This document shows positions 1 through 5,700 of a stretch of DNA of 6,807 nt, one piece after another. The notes beneath the pieces are model-generated. The model worked only from the letters and a program-made list of their open reading frames with translations. It made no database searches and was not told the DNA's origin. The position numbers and the translations under genes are program-made. Position 1 is the stretch's first letter. Each line of letters begins with the position of its first letter. Origin of the DNA: JBMNNS01 sp050942625 (GTDB lineage Bacteria; Bacillota; Dethiobacteria; DTU022; UBA8154). The stretch spans positions 1 through 6,807 of the forward strand of contig JBMNNS010000083.1 of the NCBI GenBank assembly GCA_050942625.1. The letters run 5' to 3'.

Positions 1-1
1 T

Positions 2-253
2 GGAATCCCCGGAGTAACTATATTTATTACCGGCAGCGGTTTTAATGCTGACGCGGCGGGGATGATCTGGTTCGACACAAACGATAACGGGGTACTGGAC
101 GAAGGTGAACCATCAGTAGCGGTGAATACGAATGCAGACGGGGCCATTCCTTTACTCACCGGCTTAACTATTCCATCAGCAGACACGGGCAGCTATAATG
201 TACAAGCTGATATCGGTGGCATAAAAACAACTGCCAGTTTTACTATTGCTGAT
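2..253 (+). repeat. Ig-like/calcium-loop repeat 1 (partial)
   Basis: First of four in-frame protein repeats, cut by the window edge. It starts in the TGSGF strand of an IPT-type fold. The loop FDTNDNGVLDEGEP follows from nt 71, with acidic or Asn ligands at D25, N27, N29 and D33, and the unit ends with a GSYNVQADI strand. The order of strand, loop, SADTGSYN and terminal strand recurs in the next three units. Confidence 0.8.
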
Positions 254-1684
254 AAAGGTATAATCGCGACCCCAACTAGCGGAAATTATCGCATAAGTCC
301 TGATATCACTATTACCGGCAGTGGATTTGCACCCAACACAAGTTTTAGGCTTTTCTGTGACAGAAATGGGAATGGGATTTTTGACGATGGTGCTTACAGG
401 ACCGGTAAAACAGCGGCAGACGGTACAGTGTCTGTATCAAACGTGTCATGGCCATCGGCACAGACAGGCATCTACAATATTATCCTGGATCTAAATAATG
501 ATAAGATTATAGATGCTTCAGCCAGCATCTGTGTGATCCCGAGTATTAAGATTACCACTCCCAGGGGTTTCCCTGGAACCAATATTGGCATGAATATTGA
601 TGGGTTTGAGGCAAATGCGACCGGGTACGTCTGGTTTGACACCAACGGTAACGGAGTGTGGGATGAGGATGAGAATCGGGCATCGGTAACAACCAGTGGC
701 GCAGGAACAGCTACCACGCCCGGACTGCATGTCCCATCAGCAGCGCCGGGAGACTATCAGGTTTGCGCGGAATTACCTGCCCGCGGACTCAAAGCTTCAG
801 CAACTTATAGTATCACTGGTTTGATACTGAACCCTGACTCAGGGACCGCCGGCACGGAAATTGAGATTTCGGGTTATGGATATGTGCCTAACCAGGTGTC
901 AGACAGGTATATCTGGTTTGACATTAACGGCAACGGTGTATGGGATGTCGATGAGCCCAAGGTAGATGTAACAACCGACGCTAACGGTACCCTGTCCCCA
1001 GTGTCCCTTGTTGCTCCTAATGTTCCTGCTGGCGACTATAATATTTGTACTAGCGTTTGGCCCAGCGGCACTTTTGCTGTTTTTTCTCTGATACCTCCGG
1101 AACCAACTTTTTGTACTGTAAACTTCTTTATTTTCCCAATAGAAGCTGCTTTAGGTGCCGTCATTGAAGTCAAAGATAACACAGGCGAGGTTGTAACACC
1201 AAAAGAAGATGGCACCTATGAGTTAGAAGTGGGAGATTATAGCTATACAGTAACCAAGGAGGGTTATAAAGAGGTTAAAGGAACCTTTACAGTAGAAGAT
1301 GAAATTATTAATAAAACCATAATTGTAACGTTAGAAAAAGAAGCGGTGCCGCAATACAATGTAGTACCAGTAGAAGATGTTGTTTACACCATCGGGGAAA
1401 CAGCAGACGGTATCAAAACCATGACCGTAAATCCGAACCAAACCGGCTTGAAGTATTTTACAGTTTCTATCGAACCCATAGAGCCACATGAGGGTACAGA
1501 GACAGTAGTATTTACCCACCTTGAAAATGGTGTGCAGCTGCAGCTTAACGCGCTGGAAGCTGATTTTGATGAAATCAATGCCGCGAAAGCAGGATTTAAT
1601 GTTAAACCCGGTGATGTAATCAAGGTCTATATTGTGGACCGCTTGACTAATGATCCAAACTCTAATCCATTGATCCTGCAATAG
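2..1684 (+). CDS. Surface protein with Ig-like calcium-loop repeats, 3' part
   Basis: The reading frame is open from the left edge and ends at TAG 1682-1684, directly followed by a second stop, TAA. 560 residues are visible; start, signal peptide and any N-terminal anchor lie outside. The first in-frame ATG (62) is inside a repeat, so it is not the start. Residues 1-365 are four tandem IPT/TIG-like Ig units of about 94 residues. Each has a consensus WFDxNGNGVWDxxEP loop, with the first Asp at residues 25, 120, 213 and 307, resembling dockerin or thrombospondin-3 calcium loops. Residues 368-447 resemble a PEGA or carboxypeptidase-regulatory beta domain (motifs DGTYELEVGDYSYTV, KEGYKEVKG). Residues 448-560 form a terminal domain I do not recognise. 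No C-terminal membrane segment, LPxTG motif or SLH repeat is seen, so any anchoring must be N-terminal or non-covalent. The likely role is an extracellular structural or adhesive protein stiffened by calcium; that role is inference. No enzyme motif is visible. Confidence 0.9.
   Translation, partial: GIPGVTIFITGSGFNADAAGMIWFDTNDNGVLDEGEPSVAVNTNADGAIPLLTGLTIPSADTGSYNVQADIGGIKTTASFTIADKGIIATPTSGNYRISPDITITGSGFAPNTSFRLFCDRNGNGIFDDGAYRTGKTAADGTVSVSNVSWPSAQTGIYNIILDLNNDKIIDASASICVIPSIKITTPRGFPGTNIGMNIDGFEANATGYVWFDTNGNGVWDEDENRASVTTSGAGTATTPGLHVPSAAPGDYQVCAELPARGLKASATYSITGLILNPDSGTAGTEIEISGYGYVPNQVSDRYIWFDINGNGVWDVDEPKVDVTTDANGTLSPVSLVAPNVPAGDYNICTSVWPSGTFAVFSLIPPEPTFCTVNFFIFPIEAALGAVIEVKDNTGEVVTPKEDGTYELEVGDYSYTVTKEGYKEVKGTFTVEDEIINKTIIVTLEKEAVPQYNVVPVEDVVYTIGETADGIKTMTVNPNQTGLKYFTVSIEPIEPHEGTETVVFTHLENGVQLQLNALEADFDEINAAKAGFNVKPGDVIKVYIVDRLTNDPNSNPLILQ
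254..535 (+). repeat. Ig-like/calcium-loop repeat 2
   Basis: Second unit, about 94 residues. Its loop CDRNGNGIFDDG starts at D120 (nt 359). It is the most divergent copy: the loop is introduced by LFC instead of IWF, and near its end it carries a second acidic loop, DLNNDKIID (residues 163-171, nt 488-514), that the other units lack. Confidence 0.8.
536..817 (+). repeat. Ig-like/calcium-loop repeat 3
   Basis: Third unit, with TPRGFPGTNIGMNIDGF as its opening strand pair and the loop FDTNGNGVWDEDE starting at D213 (nt 638). The late strand reads GDYQVCAEL and has a cysteine at the same place as repeat 4. Confidence 0.85.
818..1096 (+). repeat. Ig-like/calcium-loop repeat 4
   Basis: Fourth and last unit, opening with PDSGTAGTEIEISGYGY and carrying the loop FDINGNGVWDVDEP starting at D307 (nt 920). 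It ends in GDYNICTSV. A short Pro-containing linker (PPEP) then leads to the PEGA-like domain. Confidence 0.85.
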
Positions 1685-1732
1685 TAAACCAGATGAGAGT
1701 TGGTGCATAAAGAGTTGTAAAAAAATCGTAAC

Positions 1733-1783
1733 AAAAATTTCCCTTCCGGAATAAATCTCGGAAGGGAAATTTTTTTATTTTTT
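1733..1783 (+). terminator. Strong intrinsic terminator after the surface-protein gene
   Basis: The arms 1733-1748 and 1759-1774 are perfect complements (16 bp; core TTTCCCTTCCG / CGGAAGGGAAA) around a 10-base loop. The T-tract starts inside the 3' arm and continues to 1783, interrupted by one A. It lies 49 bases after the stop codon. On the opposite strand the arm is also followed by T-rich sequence, so it could work both ways, but no minus-strand gene ends here. Confidence 0.95.
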
Positions 1784-1810
1784 GTGTTTACGTATCTGAT
1801 AATTTTTTAG

Positions 1811-2068
1811 CCTTATAGTTCTGGTTTTTTTCTAGAAGGATGTGATGGGTTCACCGATTTTCCCTGGGCTGTGCAAGTCGTTATGGTTCAGCTTCCTGTG
1901 CCGGATTGGGAGCAGGATGCGGAATGGATACGAAAGGCGGAGCTTATTATCTTGAATGATACAGATAGAAAAGAAAGCAGGGACTTTGCGGCTAAAATAA
2001 AAATGGTCCGCCCGGATGTTCCTTTTTTTATAGAACAGGTCCAGGCGGGATTGTCTGAGGAACAATAA
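1811..2068 (+). CDS. Short orphan reading frame, possibly a gene remnant
   Basis: The frame is open from 1811 (after TAG 1808-1810) to TAA 2066-2068. The usable starts are GTG 1871 (65 residues) or ATG 1883 (61 residues), and neither has a good Shine-Dalgarno. The best ribosome-binding match, GAAGGA at 1835-1840, instead precedes ATG 1845 in another frame, which stops after 36 codons. From GTG the protein is MQVVMVQLPVPDWEQDAEWI and onward. It is acidic and Trp-containing, and its segment KAELIILNDTD followed by a Pro-rich stretch superficially resembles the guanine-specificity strand (NKxD) of P-loop GTPases. No Walker motif is present. In-frame sequence upstream of GTG (residues GFTDFPWAVQ) also reads like protein, so this may be the 3' end of a decayed or frameshifted gene. 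Function is unknown; it may not be expressed. Confidence 0.3.
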   Translation, partial: PYSSGFFLEGCDGFTDFPWAVQVVMVQLPVPDWEQDAEWIRKAELIILNDTDRKESRDFAAKIKMVRPDVPFFIEQVQAGLSEEQ

Positions 2069-2094
2069 GGGTTGTTTTAGTGAAATGTTACCAC

Positions 2095-2195
2095 TCAGAA
2101 GTCAGAATCCTGTCAGAAGTCAAAATCCAGGAGTCAGTATTTAGAATATCTACTCCAGGCAGATTTGTTATCTTGTTCTTTTATTCTGATTTCTG
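2095..2195. repeat. Direct and inverted small-repeat cluster
   Basis: Two near-identical 18-base units lie head to tail: TCAGAAGTCAGAATCCTG (2095-2112) and TCAGAAGTCAAAATCCAG (2113-2130). A partial third (GAGTCAGTAT) follows. The first unit is also mirrored downstream: 2096-2108 pairs with 2183-2195 over 13 bases with one mismatch, so the block could fold as a stem with a loop of about 74 bases. There is no T-run after it, so it is not a terminator. It is probably a dispersed intergenic repeat of the miniature palindromic kind. Confidence 0.55.
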
Positions 2196-2233
2196 TCCTT
2201 GTCTTTAATAAATTTTTAGAAATTATTGAAGGG

Positions 2234-2262
2234 TTTTCACAAATTGTGTGGAATGATATAAA
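2234..2262 (+). promoter_or_regulatory. Candidate sigma-A promoter for the structured leader
   Basis: TTTTCA (2234-2239, 4 of 6 to consensus) and TATAAA (2257-2262, 5 of 6) are 17 bases apart. Transcription would begin near 2269, upstream of all the hairpins and about 480 bases before the protease start. An 11-base dyad, CACAAATTGTG (2238-2248), lies in the spacer and could be an operator. No other hexamer pair between 2069 and 2340 looked better. Confidence 0.4.
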
Positions 2263-2356
2263 AGGTGTAAAATATGGAGGATATGGAAAATGTTGTAGTA
2301 GCATTGTACTTTAAAAACCACTAAGATTTATCATATCAACTCTCTTTGCTCTTCGA

Positions 2357-2571
2357 GATTGCTGTTCTAAAGCTGCCCAGCTATGGGGGCAATCCTTTAG
2401 ATGTACAGGAGAAACGGCACGCCTTACCACGCCTTCAATTGTGAAAAGGTGAGTTTGCTTAATGCACCTCATGCCGTGGGTTGTTTACTTTTCACAATGC
2501 CTACCCGTTTTCTATATTCAAGAAGCGCTTATCTCTGAATTAAGGCGATTTGCTTGGGGTTGTTATGCAAG
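2357..2571 (+). ncRNA. Candidate structured RNA or leader, class unrecognised
   Basis: Several complementary segments are packed in about 215 bases. TCTAAAG (2366-2372) pairs with CTTTAGA (2395-2401), and inside it TGCCC (2374-2378) pairs with GGGCA (2387-2391). AGAAACGG (2410-2417) can pair with CCGTTTTCT (2505-2513), enclosing a perfect 11-bp stem of ATTGTGAAAAG (2438-2448) with CTTTTCACAAT (2488-2498). ATTCAAGA (2516-2523) pairs with TCTCTGAAT (2532-2540) with one bulge, and CTTG (2553-2556) with CAAG (2568-2571). Alternative pairings exist: GATTGC 2357-2362 with GCAATC 2389-2394, and ACGGCA 2414-2419 with TGCCGT 2472-2477. I do not see the conserved cores of c-di-GMP, c-di-AMP, cobalamin, TPP, SAM, glycine, lysine, T-box, SRP, 6S or tmRNA. 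It could be a leader sensor or a small RNA; no U-tailed terminator closes it. Direction is assumed from the flanking genes. Confidence 0.4.
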
Positions 2572-2637
2572 GATTACCATAGGGGGTGTTTAAATATTAT
2601 TAACCTGGAGGAATAAAGTATTACTAATACGATATTT

Positions 2638-2643
2638 TATAAT
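2638..2643 (+). promoter_or_regulatory. Isolated consensus -10 hexamer
   Basis: A perfect TATAAT lies 109 bases before the protease start, within an AT-rich stretch. No acceptable -35 hexamer lies 16-18 bases upstream, and there is no extended TG. It might be a second, activator-dependent promoter that would bypass the structured leader, or chance in AT-rich DNA. Confidence 0.2.
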
Positions 2644-2752
2644 TTAATTTCACCAGTATAAGCCCGATATGTTAGCAAATGCATGTAGGTGTATAACATT
2701 TTTGCTTTTAGGGATTGAAATTGAAAGTAGAAAGCGGGAATAGAAATTGAAA

Positions 2753-5700
2753 ATGAATTACAGGAATATTAAACGGCTCATATCATTTTTATTAATCACT
2801 TTATTGGTTTTGGCGAGCGGTGTTTCCGGCGTTTATGGTCAAGAGAGCTTTCAACAAATAGATAATACAAGCCATGTTTCAGAAGAGTATGTAGCTCATC
2901 AACTGGTTATTAAGTATAAAACAACAAATGAAGGCCTCATTAGTTCACTTCAAAAGCTAACTGAGGAATCAACTGCGGGAAAGGTGGTTAAACAGCTACC
3001 AGAGGGTGCGAGACTTTTAGAACTGCCAAAGGATAAAGATATCAGGGAAACGATGCTGGCATTAAGTGAAGATCCAAATATAGAATACGTTGAACCAAAC
3101 TATTATGTTTATGCCTTTGGCCCAAATGTACATGATGAAAGTATTATGTTATTAGATGATAAAAAAGCAGAAGGTGACTTTGAGGTACCGGTACCCAATG
3201 ATCCGTTCTATTCAGAGCAATATGGACCGCAATTGATAAAAGCCCCTTATGCATGGTCAACAGTTGGCTTTAATTCTGCTGTTGTTGCTGTCATTGATAC
3301 CGGAGTCCAAACTACCCATCCTGATTTGCAGGGCAGAGTATTACCAAATGGATGGAATTTTGTACAAAGAAAAAGTTCTGGGCTTCCTTATAATCCTGAG
3401 GATATTTCCGACGATAACGGGCATGGGACTCATGTGTTCGGGATTATCTCAGCTATCTATAACAATGGTATTGGCATTGTAGGGTGCAGTGGTCCAGCTG
3501 ATGTAAAAATTTTGCCTGTGAAGGTTTTAAACGATAAAGGACAAGGCACTTCCTTTGATGTCAGTGAAGGTATCAAGTATGCAGCTGACCAAGGCGTTGA
3601 TGTTATCAATTTGAGTTTGGGAACAAGTTTTTCCTCAAATGTATTATCAGAAGCGGTCTCTTATGCACAGTCCAAAGGGTGTGTGGTAGTTGCCGCCGCG
3701 GGTAACGAAAGTAGGAGGGTTGAGCTGACATATCCGGCATCATATCTCGGGGTCATAGCGGTTGGTGCCGTTGATAACCTAAAAAGAAGGGCCTATTTTT
3801 CAAACTATGGTGACAGGCTGGATCTTACTGCTCCAGGGGTTGCAGTTTTAAGCACTGTTCCCGATTTTGTGGGCAGGCCCAACCAAAAAATTGGAGAAGC
3901 CTATGGAGATGATGAAAGTGGCTATTATGAAAAATGGAGCGGGACTTCCATGGCTGCACCGTATGTGGCGGCGGCAGCTGCCTTGTACAAGTGTATATAT
4001 CCCGATGCCTCCGTGTTGCAGGTTTGTGAAGTCTTAACAAGTACAGCTGAGGATATAGGCGATCTTGGCCGAGATCCTGAAACAGGGTATGGGTTAGTTG
4101 ATCTGGCTGCGATCATGGGGCAAGAACCTATTAAAAGAGCGTTAGCCTTCAGGGGACCTAAAGAGGGGCAATCTGTTTTTGGAACGGTAATTTTTAAGGT
4201 TCAAATTGGTATGCCTGCTCAGGTTTCAACTCTAGAATTTTATATAGATGAAATTGCTGCCGATTGTAAAATAAAGGAAATAACCTGCGAAGGTGAGGAG
4301 ACGGTTTCATTTGAGTGGGATAGCAAGGAATGGCCGGATGGCGAACACAAAATAATTGCTCTTGCTAAAGACAGTAGCGGGGAGCAAATTGGTAAAACGG
4401 AGGAACTCAGCATTTCTATTAATAATGTGATTACATCCGGGTTAAGGTTGGAGGTAACTGATCCTGACGGAAAGCCGGCAGCATCCGCAACTGCTTATGT
4501 GATCAGGAAAGTAGGTAATGATTATAGTACGAAATATTATTATGCCGATGAGAATGGGTTTATTAGAGTTCCAGGAACCTCCAGCCAGGATGTTGATGGC
4601 TATGATGTAACGATCTTTGGGGAGATAGATGATAAGGACAAGGGGGAACGTTTTCTCTATAACCACAAATTTGAGGAACCTGGTTGGTACCAAATCGGCG
4701 GTGAAAACACGGTAAAAATAACTCTGGAGATGCATGATCAAGAATCGGCAAAACTAACTAATCCACTATATTGTCTATCACCGCTAGATTTTAACTATAA
4801 AAGAAAGACGGTAATAGGCCCGTGGCGTGAAACACAATGCAAATTGCTTCACATTGATCCGGGAACTTACGAAGCATATGGTTTTTGGAGTCCATCTTTG
4901 CCTGAGGTAAGACAGGCAGCCGCAGTCAGTGAAGACAGCCCGACGTACTTGTTAAGAGCAAAATTTACGATTGAGGAAGGCCAAAATGATACAATTTTAA
5001 CCCTTAATGTTGACAATGGAGGAAAAATTGTGGCAGGAACCCATGAAGAACAGGACCATACAATTTTGTATCTCAAGGTTCCTGAAGAAAGTGAGCATTT
5101 TGGTATACCACTTTTATCCAGTGGGCTGAAAGGGCAAGAGATCATACTCCCTCCAGGAGAATATGAGGTCAGCGCTGATGTTGTTTCCATCCAAGACGGC
5201 GATGAATGGTCTTTTTACCTTAGCAGGGAAAAAACCCTCTCTGTAGCGGAAGGCATAAATAATCCCACAAGAATTGATTTTGGAAAAAGAATTAAAATAG
5301 CAGAGTTTCAAAGTAAAACTGGAACGCAAATAGAGAAAGGAAAAAGACTTGAAACAATAAACAAATTTACTGATAAATTTGGCAATAATCTCGCTTATGC
5401 GTATGGTCCAAGGCGTTCCTGGTCTTTAGATAGCTTGTTTTTTGTCAGGAAAGAGACAGATGACGGTTTATTTAGGTTATTCGAATGGTCTCCGGAGGAT
5501 GTGGGTGGTTTTAAAGAGGTTGAAATAGACTGGTTGTATAGAAATGATCCCATTTTTTCTGTATATGACAGTAACGAAAACCAAATCTATGAAAATACTT
5601 CGTCATTTAATCTTAATGGGAGCATTTGGGATTCTGGTAGGGATTATACAACCCCGCTTCCTCCAGGCCCAGGGCATTATCAAGCTAGGCTGAGCTTATA

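Larger units (their letters stand above)
2069..2752. other. Long intergenic region with structured elements
   Basis: No open frame of meaningful length or with family resemblance is found on either strand in these 684 bases. From left to right it holds a direct/inverted repeat cluster (2095-2195), an AT-rich promoter-like segment (2234-2262), a run of hairpins (2357-2571), an unused Shine-Dalgarno-like sequence (2607-2612), a perfect -10-like hexamer (2638-2643), a weak hairpin (2675-2705), and three copies of ATTGAAA just before the protease start. Its length and order suggest a long 5' leader of the protease gene or an independent small RNA. Confidence 0.7.

Noticed and set aside
472..717. 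Minus-strand frames over the repeats (also 518-730)
   Set aside because: They lie opposite a strongly supported coding repeat, are low in family-like content and have no ribosome-binding site.
1331..1708. Minus-strand frame of 125 residues
   Set aside because: It is antisense to the C-terminal domain of the surface protein and ends inside it. The composition is the typical Cys/Leu/Phe-rich shadow pattern.
1832..2065. Minus-strand 77-residue frame opposite the orphan frame
   Set aside because: It shows no motif and no ribosome-binding site; it is the mirror of the plus-strand frame, which reads more like protein, though neither is strong.
1811..2068. Orphan frame as a GTPase or metal-chaperone fragment
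   Set aside because: The only hint is ILNDTD resembling NKxD; no Walker A or other G motif is present, so no function was assigned.
2095..2136. CRISPR-like direct repeats
   Set aside because: Only two 18-base units lie head to tail with no spacer between them, and there is no cas gene.
2274..2324. 16-codon frame MEDMENVVVALYFKNH as a leader peptide
   Set aside because: AAAGGTG lies at a workable distance, but the candidate promoter would start transcription at about the same place, leaving no room for a ribosome site. It is too short to judge without expression data.
2341..2600. Known riboswitch (c-di-AMP, c-di-GMP, cobalamin, M-box, T-box)
   Set aside because: Fragments such as GGGGTTG and GCTGCCCAG vaguely recall some of these, but the conserved core sequences I know are missing, so I left the class open.
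3249..3482. Plus-strand 77-residue frame inside the protease
   Set aside because: It overlaps the catalytic domain holding Asp182 and His224 in another frame, so it is a shadow.
4442..5329. Minus-strand frames over the protease extension (4442-4741, 4563-4751, 4867-5190, 5114-5329)
   Set aside because: The plus-strand frame is continuous over 1351 codons with a signal peptide and catalytic motifs; these are antisense shadows without starts supported by ribosome-binding sites.
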